From: Smithella sp.
Lineage (GTDB): Bacteria > Desulfobacterota > Syntrophia > Syntrophales > Smithellaceae
Assembly: GCA_012510495.1 (NCBI GenBank)
Contig: JAAZHX010000057.1
Span: 26,183 to 90,182 of the forward strand
Reading direction: 5' to 3'
Length of the DNA stretch: 64,000 bases
The notes under the pieces were generated by a model, which worked only from the letters and a program-made list of their open reading frames with translations, was not told the DNA's origin and made no database searches. Below are positions 47,504 to 56,444 of this stretch, in pieces. A program made the position numbers and the translations under genes. Numbering within the stretch: position 1 is the stretch's first letter; the number at the start of each line of letters is the position of its first letter.

Positions 47504-47990
47504 TTGTTTCTGGCCATCGCCATTTTAGAAGATTCCGGCTACATGGCGCGGGCGGCCTTCATCATGGACCGGGTGATGCACAAGATCGGGCTGCATGGAA
47601 AAAGCTTCATCCCCATGCTGATCGGATTCGGCTGCTCCGTTCCCGCGATCATGGCTACCCGGACGCTGGAAAACCGTCGTGACAGGCTCGTAACGATGTT
47701 CGTGACACCGCTCATGAGCTGCGGTGCCCGGCTGCCGATCTACGCATTGATTATCCCTGAGTTTTTCCCTCGGGTTTGGCACGCCCCCATGCTGTGGCTC
47801 ATCTATGTCGTCGGCATCGCCCTCACCTTTTTAAGCGCGAAACTCCTTCGCAACACGATCCTCAAGGGCGAATCCGTGCCTTTCGTGATGGAGCTTCCGC
47901 CGTACAGACCGCCCACCCTCAAAAGTGTGCTGATCCATATGTGGGAACGGGACTGGCTCTATCTGAAAAAGGCCGTATCCGTCAAACCAT
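47504..47990 (+). pseudogene. feoB: FeoB (ferrous iron transporter B) internal fragment
   Basis: [83 protein letters not shown]...; no G domain and no C-terminal TM region. Confidence 0.87.
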
Positions 47991-48117
47991 TTTTTCGCGA
48001 TTCAACACCCCGGTTTGGATCCCGAAGAAAGTTCCATCAACACTTACAGCGAGAACAAACAAAACGGATGAAAGGGAAAATAATCAATGAAGCGAATTCA
48101 AAAAGGTTTTTTTTAAG

Positions 48118-48906
48118 ATGATGAACAATAGATTTTCCTGCCTCGTTGTGACGGTGGCCTTAACTGTGATGCTCGGAGCTGTTCCAGCCTTTGGAGGTCA
48201 TCCCTTGATAACCGACGATACTGGAACCCAGGGAAAGGGCAAGACCCAGATTGAATTAACCGGCCAGTATGAGCGTGACGAAGAACAAGGTGTTAAGTCC
48301 GAGAACTGGGAGGCCAAGGCGGCCCTGTCCTTTGGACTATTCGATTCGCTGGATTTGGTCCTGGAAGTTCCCTATAATTGGGCAAGCACCGACGATGGCG
48401 CAGAAACGACTCGTGATGACGGCCTGGCGGATGTATCTATTGCCTTGAAGTGGCGCCTCTTTGAATACGAAGGATTTTCCTTAGCTCTCAAACCAGCGGC
48501 AACGCTTCCCAGCGGGGACGAGGACAAGGGCCTCAGCACCGGGCGGCCGTCATACGGTATCACTGCCATTGCCACGTATGCAAAAGACCCTTGGGCCTTC
48601 CACCTCAACTTGGGCATCAATCACAAAGACTACAAGTTTCAGGCCGACGAGGACGCCAAAAGGAGGGATATCTGGAGTGCATCCTTCGCAGCGGAATTCC
48701 AAGTCGCCAAAGATTGGAAACTGGTGGCCAATGTAGGGATGGAGCGCAATGCGGATATCGAGTCCAATACGCATCCGGCTTTCGTTTTGGGCGGGGTTAT
48801 CTATTCTCTGACGGAAGACATTGATATCGGCGCCGGCGTCAAGTGGGGAATAAATGGTCCAGAGGCAGAGATCTCGTTCCTTGCTGGCCTTGCTTTCCGG
48901 TTTTGA
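48118..48906 (+). CDS. Outer-membrane transporter-like protein (meta-pathway OM family-like)
   Basis: Signal peptide, [25 protein letters not shown], amphipathic strands, terminal LAGLAFRF. Confidence 0.75.
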   Translation: MMNNRFSCLVVTVALTVMLGAVPAFGGHPLITDDTGTQGKGKTQIELTGQYERDEEQGVKSENWEAKAALSFGLFDSLDLVLEVPYNWASTDDGAETTRDDGLADVSIALKWRLFEYEGFSLALKPAATLPSGDEDKGLSTGRPSYGITAIATYAKDPWAFHLNLGINHKDYKFQADEDAKRRDIWSASFAAEFQVAKDWKLVANVGMERNADIESNTHPAFVLGGVIYSLTEDIDIGAGVKWGINGPEAEISFLAGLAFRF

Positions 48907-49082
48907 TAAGATAAATGTCCAACTCCACTCTTGTCCAAATCAGGTGATAAAATAAAAGCGCATGTTGAGTCCTGATTTGCTATATTGGCCTTGCGACTGT
49001 CACCCTTTACAATAACCTGAATGAAAATCTTGTGTATTTATCAGAATATTTTGTATAGAAGCCGAGGATTAGCGAGATAATC

Positions 49083-49863
49083 TATACGCAGCGACATAAA
49101 TAATCAGGCATGACCATTTTTTTGTATTATCCTTGAAGAAAAATCAAGGAGGCAGATCATGCGTAAACTCAAGATTCAAGATGCTGAGCTTATGAAAATT
49201 GCCTTTCAACAAGAAATTGTTCGATTCGAAGAAGCAAAATATGACCATCGCCTTCATGGCGCACTGCTGGTCTGTGCGGGCAGATTCTGTTACGAAGTAG
49301 CGGAACTTTTTGGCCACAGTCCACGAACGATTGAATATTGGATCGAACGCTTTGAGCAAAGTGGTTTTTCCGGCTTGGTGGATCAAGAGCGTAAGGGGCG
49401 GCCGGCTGCGCTTGACGAGCGGATGTGTCGCAAGATCAATGAAGACCTTCGTAAAATTCCCCGCGATTTTGGTTATGAGCAGAATCTTTGGGATGGGAAG
49501 CTTCTATTCCACCATTTGGGAAACAGGTATAAAGTGCAATCGGGTGTTCGGCAGTGCCAGAGGCTGTTTCATTCGTTCGGTTTTCGTCGGCGTAAGTCGC
49601 GCCCGGTAATTGCTCAAGCCGACCCGGGGGGCCCAAAAGGCATATAAAAAACTGCGCCGAACAGCACGAAGAAAGGATATTGACCTGTGGTGCGAAGACG
49701 AATGCCATTTTCAGTAACATGGTTCACGCCGTGCCATGTGGATTCCACTCGAGAATTTCGATCCCATAATTGGCGGCTGCTGTTCAAACACAATTTACGA
49801 AATGGATTCATCTCAATTCCCAGTTGCGCCGCTTATGCGCAATTAATTAAGACGCTGTGTGTA
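49083..49863 (+). mobile_element. Decayed IS630-family element with imperfect TIRs and internal deletion
   Basis: ACGCAGCGACATAAATAAT (49086-49104) vs reverse complement of 49842-49860 ACACAGCGTCTTAATTAAT, 15/19 identical. Confidence 0.62.
49159..49780 (+). pseudogene. IS630-family transposase pseudogene
   Basis: HTH N-terminus GHSPRTIEYWIERFEQSGFSGLVDQERKGRP; then frameshift and premature stop in DECHFQ*HGSRRAMWIP. Confidence 0.8.
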
Positions 49864-49869
49864 AATTAC

Positions 49870-49989
49870 TTATTTGTCCGATAGGATTTTCCCTTTTTCG
49901 CGGTTGAATTCTTTTTGAGTAATGGCACCATTATCGAGAAGTTTTTTAATCGTGTTGCTTACTGATCTGAGAAGCAATATGGGGCAATT
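49870..49989 (-). pseudogene. SHOCT-domain C-terminal remnant
   Basis: Minus-strand LLLRSVSNTIKKLLDNGAITQKEFNREKGKILSDK*. Confidence 0.5.
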
Positions 49990-49997
49990 TTAATGAA

Positions 49998-50118
49998 CTC
50001 GTAAAAAGTAACCCAACCCGTCACCCCGGCGAAGGCCGGGGTCCATAACTCATGGTAATTACTGGATACCGGCTTTCGCTGGTAAGACGAAAAGAGTGCG
50101 AAATTGACTTTTTACGAG
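49998..50118. mobile_element. MITE-like 121-bp element with 12-bp perfect TIRs
   Basis: CTCGTAAAAAGT (49998-50009) / ACTTTTTACGAG (50107-50118); internal CCCCGGCGAAGGCCGGGG. Confidence 0.65.
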
Positions 50119-50357
50119 GACGTCAAATTTGGGCTTAAAAAATCCGATTTCGGAACAAAAGTTCAGCATCCGGACATACGAAGGCATCAGCGGCAAGACG
50201 GTCAAACCGCCTGCCGTTAAAGATGTATACGGATTTCAGGCCTGATGAAGATCAAACACGCTGATCATGGCGGCGCTCCTTATCAACTTCCCATCCACTT
50301 GCGGGACGCGTGCCCTCAGGCTAGGGGATTGAGGGGAGGAGATACAATGTTTACCGT

Positions 50358-51515
50358 CTATGCCCGGTTGGGCGCAAATCCCATGACGGCGTTGGCGACG
50401 ATCATCGTGTGCATGTTGGACGTGCCTTCCAGTGTCTCGAACTGTTTGGAGTCCCTGAGGAACCGGCCGCACGGATATTCGTCCGAATAGCCGAAAGAGC
50501 CGTAAAGCTTCATGCACTCGTTGGCGTCGTGGACGACTACTTTCGCGCCGTAGAGCTTGGACATCGACGTTTCCATGACGTTGGGAAGCCCTCTGTCCTT
50601 GAGCCAGGCCGAGCGGTAAACCAGATAGGCCAGCGTGTCATGGCCGACTTTCATGTCCGCCACCTGCTGCTGAATGAGCTGGTAGCGGCCGATTTGCCTG
50701 CCGAACTGGCAGCGTTCGGTGGCGTATTTGGCAGAGGCGTCGAGAATTGCGCCGGAAAGTCCCAATGCGCCCGCGGAGCAGCCCAGACGGGTGGAGTTGA
50801 GCTGTGTCATGCAAATCTGGAAGCCTTTGTTCAGTTTTCCCAGCAAAAGATTTTTGGGAACCTTCACGTCTTCAAAGGTGATTTCCGCCGTATCGGAGGC
50901 CCACAGGCCGACCTTGTCGTGAATCGGTTTGCGCGTAATGCCGGGCAGGGAGTAGTCCATGATGAAGCAGGAGACGCCGTTGGCACCCGCGTCTTTGTCC
51001 GTTTTGACGTAGAGCAGGCCGTGATTGGTCACCGTGCCGTTGGTGATCCACATTTTATTGCCGTTCACCAGATAGTGGTCGCCCTTGTCCTCGGCGCGGC
51101 ATTTCATGGAGGCGACGTCCGAGCCGATGTCCGGTTCCGTCATGGCGAAGCTGCCGACATATTCGCCGGAGACGAATTTGGGAATGTAATGTTCTTTTTG
51201 CTCTTCCGTTCCGAATTTCTGGATGGTGAGCGCCGGACCCCAGCACTGCATGTTGAAGGCCATGCGCCAGGCGACATGCACCCTGGCTACCTGCTCGATG
51301 GCGAGCGCGCCTTCCAGAAAACCCATGCCGTTCCCGCCGTATTTTTCGTCGATGCAGAAGCCGAAAAATCCCAGCTCCGCCATCTTGTCGAAGATTTCTT
51401 TGCGCCAGAAATGATTTTTTTCGTCTTCATCGACATGCGGCGCGATTTCTTTTTCGGCGAAGTTTCGTGCCGTATCCTGAATCATCTTCTGCTCTTCCGT
51501 CGATGCAAAATCCAT
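50358..51515 (-). CDS. Acyl-CoA dehydrogenase
   Basis: MDFASTEEQKMIQDTARNFAEKEIAP, FAMTEPDIGSDVASMKC, YGSFGYSDEYPCGRFLRDSK; start at MDFAS 51515. Confidence 0.93.
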   Translation of the reverse strand: MDFASTEEQKMIQDTARNFAEKEIAPHVDEDEKNHFWRKEIFDKMAELGFFGFCIDEKYGGNGMGFLEGALAIEQVARVHVAWRMAFNMQCWGPALTIQKFGTEEQKEHYIPKFVSGEYVGSFAMTEPDIGSDVASMKCRAEDKGDHYLVNGNKMWITNGTVTNHGLLYVKTDKDAGANGVSCFIMDYSLPGITRKPIHDKVGLWASDTAEITFEDVKVPKNLLLGKLNKGFQICMTQLNSTRLGCSAGALGLSGAILDASAKYATERCQFGRQIGRYQLIQQQVADMKVGHDTLAYLVYRSAWLKDRGLPNVMETSMSKLYGAKVVVHDANECMKLYGSFGYSDEYPCGRFLRDSKQFETLEGTSNMHTMIVANAVMGFAPNRA

Positions 51516-51544
51516 ATTTTTTTCTCCCGGTTCATTGATTGAGC

Positions 51545-51588
51545 TGGATTCCCGCCTGCGCAACCTAAAAGTCACAAGCGGGAATGAC
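51545..51588. repeat. Diverged copy of the GTCATTCCCGC palindromic repeat
   Basis: TGGATTCCCGCCTGCG ... AGCGGGAATGAC. Confidence 0.65.
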
Positions 51589-51591
51589 AAG

Positions 51592-51619
51592 GCAGGAAAC
51601 AGTCGCGACTGTTTCCTGC
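51592..51619. repeat. 28-bp perfect palindrome GCAGGAAACAGTCGCGACTGTTTCCTGC
   Basis: Self-reverse-complementary over its full length, directly downstream of thiolase stop. Confidence 0.8.
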
Positions 51620-51627
51620 GGATGGTT

Positions 51628-52896
51628 CTACTTTCGTTCGATCACCATACAAATTCCCTGGCCGCCGCCGCCGCAGATCGTTTCCAGGGCGAAGCGGGCG
51701 TTGCTCCGCTGCATTTCATAAAGCAGCGTGGTGAGACGCATCGTGCCGGTCGCCCCGATGGGATGCCCCAGCGAGATTCCCGAACCGTTGATGTTGACCT
51801 TCGCGTCCATCTGCTCGTCGGAAAGTCCCGCCAGACGGGAGTCCGCCAGGCACTGGACGGCAAAAGCCTCCTGCACTTCGATCAGGTCCATGTCGTTGAT
51901 GGTCTTGCCGATTTTCCCCAGCGCCTTGCTGATCGCCGCCGGGACGGCCGGGTAGGTAAGGGTCGGGTCGGTGGCTGCAACCGCGCAGGAGCGGTAGGTG
52001 GCGATCGGTTTAATTCCCAGTTCTCTGGCTTTCTTTTCGGAAGCAAGGATGACCACGGCCGCGCCGTCGTTTTCCGAGGAGGAGTTGCCCGCCGTGCAAA
52101 CGCCGTCTTTGTAAACGGCTTTGAGTTTGGAAAGTTTCTCCAGCGTGGTTTCGCGGCGGGGGCCTTCATCGGTTTTGAGGTAAACCGTTTCACCGGTCTT
52201 CTTGTCCTTGCCCGTGGCGATGGGAACGATCTCGTCTGCAAACTTGCCCGCGTCCTGGGCCGCAATGGCGCGCTGATGGGATCTGAGCGCCCAGCGGTCC
52301 GCTTCCTCGCGGGTGATGCCTTCTTTTCTGGCCGCGGCTTCCGCCCAGGTCATCATGGAGCTGAGTTCGCCGTAGCGCCAGATGGGCTGGCTCATGACGC
52401 GGCCGCGCTGGATGCGGTCGTAAAAGGGAAGGCCCCACATGGCGAGCGCCCCGTGGCCGCGCGGCATGAAGCCGTATTTCTCGTGATTCCTGCCGCCCAG
52501 GCCCCATTTGATGTCTCCGGGGATGTAAAGCTCCGACTGACTCATCGATTCCATGCCGCCTGCGATGATGATGTCGGCGTTGCCGGTTTGAATCTGCAAC
52601 GCCCCGTAATAAACGCTTTCCAGGCCGGAGCAGCAGCGCCGGTCGATCATGCCGCCGGGGATGGTGTCCGGCCAGTCGGCGTCCAGGACGGCCATGCGAG
52701 CGCCGTTGGCGCACTCGCCGTTCTGGTAAGCGGACGCCATGATGACATCGTCCACCTGAACCGGTTCAATGCCCGCTTTTTTGACGGCCGCCTGCAGGAC
52801 AACGCTGGCCAGACGGTAAACCGGAACCTCCCGCAGCGCTCCGCCGTACGCGCCGATGGGCGTCCGCGCGCAACTGATCAACACGACGTTTTCCAT
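51628..52896 (-). CDS. Thiolase family protein (acetyl-CoA acyltransferase)
   Basis: RRCCSGLESVYYGALQI, NINGSGISLGHPIGATGTM, CGGGGQGICMVIE. Confidence 0.94.
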   Translation of the reverse strand: MENVVLISCARTPIGAYGGALREVPVYRLASVVLQAAVKKAGIEPVQVDDVIMASAYQNGECANGARMAVLDADWPDTIPGGMIDRRCCSGLESVYYGALQIQTGNADIIIAGGMESMSQSELYIPGDIKWGLGGRNHEKYGFMPRGHGALAMWGLPFYDRIQRGRVMSQPIWRYGELSSMMTWAEAAARKEGITREEADRWALRSHQRAIAAQDAGKFADEIVPIATGKDKKTGETVYLKTDEGPRRETTLEKLSKLKAVYKDGVCTAGNSSSENDGAAVVILASEKKARELGIKPIATYRSCAVAATDPTLTYPAVPAAISKALGKIGKTINDMDLIEVQEAFAVQCLADSRLAGLSDEQMDAKVNINGSGISLGHPIGATGTMRLTTLLYEMQRSNARFALETICGGGGQGICMVIERK

Positions 52897-53025
52897 AAAT
52901 CAAGCCCCTTTAAATTTTTTTAACGATGCTTGCTTTCAGGCCGCAAAGCGGCGCTTGTTAAAGGATTGCCGACAGTGTGTACCGACACGACGGCATCGCC
53001 ACATGGGGCACTCGAGTGAGGATTC

Positions 53026-54696
53026 TCAGCGCCCCACCTCGTTGTTTTTATTTTTTGCCGCCAGATACGAATGATAAACGGGGTCATACATCTTGGATAT
53101 GATGAACCCGGGCAAATCACTCGGCTCCGCCATGGCGGTCAGTTTCCCGGTGTAGGCAATTTTTGCCACGGCGATCGCGATGTGAAGGGATACCTCGCGG
53201 ATGCGTGACAAGGACGGGAAAATCCGGCCCTGGTCGAAATCTTCCTTCATGACTTTTTCTTCCACGCACCTTGCGGCGGCCGCAAACATTTCATCCGTAA
53301 CTCTTTTGGATTCCGAGGCTGTCACGCCCAACCCCACACCGGGAAAGACATATACATTATTTGCCTGCCCCGGCAAGAATGTTCTGCCGTTGAGAGTAAC
53401 CGGAGGAAAGGGACTGCCGCTGGCAAAGACGGCCCGGCCGTCCGTGAAGCGGTAGGCGTCTTGTGCAGTGCATTCCGATTGTGAGGTCGGGTTGGAAAGA
53501 GCGAAAATAATCGGACGTTCATTCAGGCGAGCCATGGCCTGCAGTATTTCGGGGGAAAATGTTTTGGGCTGTCCCGATGCGCCGATAAGGATGGTGGGCT
53601 CAATGGCGTTGATCACGGCAAGGAGATCCCGGTGCCGGGAAAAGTCGTGGGCGAAGGGGCGCTTGTGCTGCGCCAGATCCGTCCTTGCGGCCACCACCAG
53701 ACCTTTGGAATCCACAAACCAGCAACGGCCGCGAGCCTCTTTTTCCGGAAGACCCTGTTCGGTCATTGCGCGGACCGCCAGATGGCCGATGCCCAGGGCC
53801 GCCTCTCCCGCGCCCAGAAACACCAGTCGCTGATCTGTAATTTTACCGCTGATCTTACGCAGCGCAGAATAGATACCGGCCAGCGCAATGCTGGCTGTGC
53901 CCTGAATGTCGTCGTTGAACATGCAGTATTGATCACGGTATTGGGCCAGCAGGCGGAAGGCATTTTGATTTCCGAAGTCTTCATGTTGAATCATGACATT
54001 CGGGAAGACTTCATTTGCCGCCTTCATGAACTCGTCAATGATTTCATCATAGGCGTCGCCCCGCATGCGCGCCTCGGGCAGGCCGATATATTGCGGATCG
54101 CTCCACAGACCTTTATTGTCGGTTCCGACATCGATCATGACCGGAAGGCAGCTGGTGGGTTCGATTCCCGCGCAGGCCGTATATAAAGAGAGCTTGCCCA
54201 CGGGAATGCCCATGCCGTTTGCACCCAGATCGCCCAGGCCCAAAATGCGCTCACCGTCGGTAACCACGATGATGCGCACATGGCGGTGCGGCCAGTTTCT
54301 CAAAATTTGTCCGATGTAGCCGCGGTCTTTTTTGGTGATAAACAGGCCTCGGGGGCGGCGGAAAATTCTGCTGTATTCCTGACAGGCAAGCCCCACGGTG
54401 GGCGTGTAAACAATCGGGCTGAGCTCTTCGAGGTTGTCCATGAGGGCCTTATAAAACAACTGCTCGTTACGGTCTTGCAGGCCGATCAGATAAAGATATT
54501 TTTCCAGGTCGTTGGGCTTGCGACGGAAATTGTTCAAAATATGCTGAACCTGCTGCTGCTGCGACGAGACGCGCGGCGGCAGCAAACCTTGCAGCCCCAG
54601 TGCTTTTCGTTCCGCTTCGGTAAAAGCAGTCCCTTTATTCAGATCCGGGTCCTGAAGCAGATTGATGCCCCGGGGGTATTTTGTCTTTATCGTCAT
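53026..54696 (-). CDS. NAD-dependent malic enzyme
   Basis: YTPTVGLACQEYSRIFRRPRGLFI, VVTDGERILGLGDLGANGMGIPVGKLSLYTACAGI, NDDIQGTASIALAG. Confidence 0.94.
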   Translation of the reverse strand: MTIKTKYPRGINLLQDPDLNKGTAFTEAERKALGLQGLLPPRVSSQQQQVQHILNNFRRKPNDLEKYLYLIGLQDRNEQLFYKALMDNLEELSPIVYTPTVGLACQEYSRIFRRPRGLFITKKDRGYIGQILRNWPHRHVRIIVVTDGERILGLGDLGANGMGIPVGKLSLYTACAGIEPTSCLPVMIDVGTDNKGLWSDPQYIGLPEARMRGDAYDEIIDEFMKAANEVFPNVMIQHEDFGNQNAFRLLAQYRDQYCMFNDDIQGTASIALAGIYSALRKISGKITDQRLVFLGAGEAALGIGHLAVRAMTEQGLPEKEARGRCWFVDSKGLVVAARTDLAQHKRPFAHDFSRHRDLLAVINAIEPTILIGASGQPKTFSPEILQAMARLNERPIIFALSNPTSQSECTAQDAYRFTDGRAVFASGSPFPPVTLNGRTFLPGQANNVYVFPGVGLGVTASESKRVTDEMFAAAARCVEEKVMKEDFDQGRIFPSLSRIREVSLHIAIAVAKIAYTGKLTAMAEPSDLPGFIISKMYDPVYHSYLAAKNKNNEVGR

Positions 54697-54714
54697 AGCC
54701 TTACTTTTCTTGTG

Positions 54715-56127
54715 TCAGGACGCGGATTGTGTCGCCCCGTCATGGTATTTCCCCTGCAGATATTTCTCCATCGTCTGTGGAAACAGGATCCAGCCCAGCA
54801 AATCTTCATCGGTGCGCGCCAGATGGCCGATCGTTTTCCTCGCCTCTTCCATTTCCGGCGGCAGCAGGTCTGCGGGTCTCACGGTGATCGGTTCTTGCCC
54901 GCGCTTGTAGTTTTTCAGGATTTTTGCGGTCAGTTCTTTGTCAATTGGCACGGCGGTCTTACCGTACAGGCCCAGCACGAGGTCCTTGAGCTGATTGGAA
55001 ATCCGGACATAGCGGCCGAAGAGAACATTGAGCACCGCCTGCGACCCGATGATTTGCGATGACGGGGTGACCAGAGGCGGGTAGCCCATCTCTTTTCTGA
55101 TCTGGACGATTTCTTTGTGAATCTCTCCCATCCGATGCAGCGCCTTCATTTCCTTAAGCTGGCTGACAAGATTCGAGATCATCCCGCCGGGAATCTGATG
55201 CGCGAGCACGCCGCCGTCGATGATGGAAAGCTTTTGGTTGGCCAGCAGATGTCCGTATTTGGGCGCGATCTGCTCCAGGTGCTTGCTGATTTCCAACAGC
55301 CGATACAAATCGATGCCGGCGTCCCTTTCTGAACCCTGAAGCGCCGCCACAATCGGCTCGATGGCGGGCATGGAGGTTCGAAGCGCGTATGGAGCAAGGC
55401 AGGTGTCGATGATGTCCACGCCGGCTTCGATGGCTTTCAAATAGGTCATGCTGCCCATGCCGCTGGTGTAGTGCGTGTGCAGATGCAGTGGAACCGAGAC
55501 GGCCTTTTTCAACGCGGAGAACAGATCGAAAGCGTCATAGGGTGAAAGCAGGCCGGCCATGTCCTTGATGCAGATCGTGTCCGCGCCCATTTGCTCGAGC
55601 TCTTTGGCCTTTTGCACGTAGAAATCGAGCGTGTAAATTTCCCCGCCCAGTCGGCTTTCCGTCAGTGAATAGCAGACCGTTCCTTCCACGTGTTTGCCGT
55701 TGGCCTTGATTCTTTCCACGCAGGTTTCAATATTGCGGAAATCGTTGAGCGCGTCAAAACAGCGGAAAATATCGATGCCGATTTCGCAGGACTTGTCGAC
55801 AAACGCCCGGACGACGTCATCCGCGTAGTGCCGGTAGCCGACCAGATTCTGTCCGCGCAAAAGCATGGTGAAGGGAGTTTTCTTTACGTATTTTTTAAGA
55901 ATTCTGGGCCTCGACCAGGGGTCTTCGCCCAGGAATCGGTGCATTGTGTCGAATGTTGCGCCTCCCCAGACCTCCATGGCCCAGAAGCCGCAACCGTCCA
56001 TTTCTTCCGCAATCGGGATCATGTCCTCTGTTTTCATACGGGTTGCGTAAATGGACTGGTGGCCGTCGCGCAATGTATTGTCCTGGATTTTTATGGGACG
56101 GGTCGAAATTCCTTCTGTATCTTTCAT
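54715..56127 (-). CDS. Carboxyltransferase subunit (PycB/OadA/transcarboxylase 5S-like), no biotinyl domain
   Basis: QDNTLRDGHQS, MEVWGGATFD, LLRGQNLVGYRHYADDVV, LHLHTHYTSGMGS; ends without a biotin-attachment MKM motif. Confidence 0.9.
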   Translation of the reverse strand: MKDTEGISTRPIKIQDNTLRDGHQSIYATRMKTEDMIPIAEEMDGCGFWAMEVWGGATFDTMHRFLGEDPWSRPRILKKYVKKTPFTMLLRGQNLVGYRHYADDVVRAFVDKSCEIGIDIFRCFDALNDFRNIETCVERIKANGKHVEGTVCYSLTESRLGGEIYTLDFYVQKAKELEQMGADTICIKDMAGLLSPYDAFDLFSALKKAVSVPLHLHTHYTSGMGSMTYLKAIEAGVDIIDTCLAPYALRTSMPAIEPIVAALQGSERDAGIDLYRLLEISKHLEQIAPKYGHLLANQKLSIIDGGVLAHQIPGGMISNLVSQLKEMKALHRMGEIHKEIVQIRKEMGYPPLVTPSSQIIGSQAVLNVLFGRYVRISNQLKDLVLGLYGKTAVPIDKELTAKILKNYKRGQEPITVRPADLLPPEMEEARKTIGHLARTDEDLLGWILFPQTMEKYLQGKYHDGATQSAS

Positions 56128-56444
56128 GCGGTACTCCTTCCTTTGTGTAAATTTGCCGCATTCTATTGAGTCAGCAAAGAATATGCCAGCAGTTTTTTTA
56201 CTTCTTTCCCTGGAGGGCGGTATGGAGAACCGGGCGCGTTTTGGAGTTCTCAATAGATATTATGCTATTACGGTGCAAATGTGATATGCAACAGTTCGGT
56301 TTGACGGCGGCAAGACTTGTCTGTCATGTATACGACTCGTTTCCAAAGCATATATTTTGAAAGCGATGCCCAAAACGCCGGCGGGTAAAATTCTGAAAAA
56401 AGAACCCGGCAAAATGTGATAAGTATTTTTGAAAGGAGTTGGAC

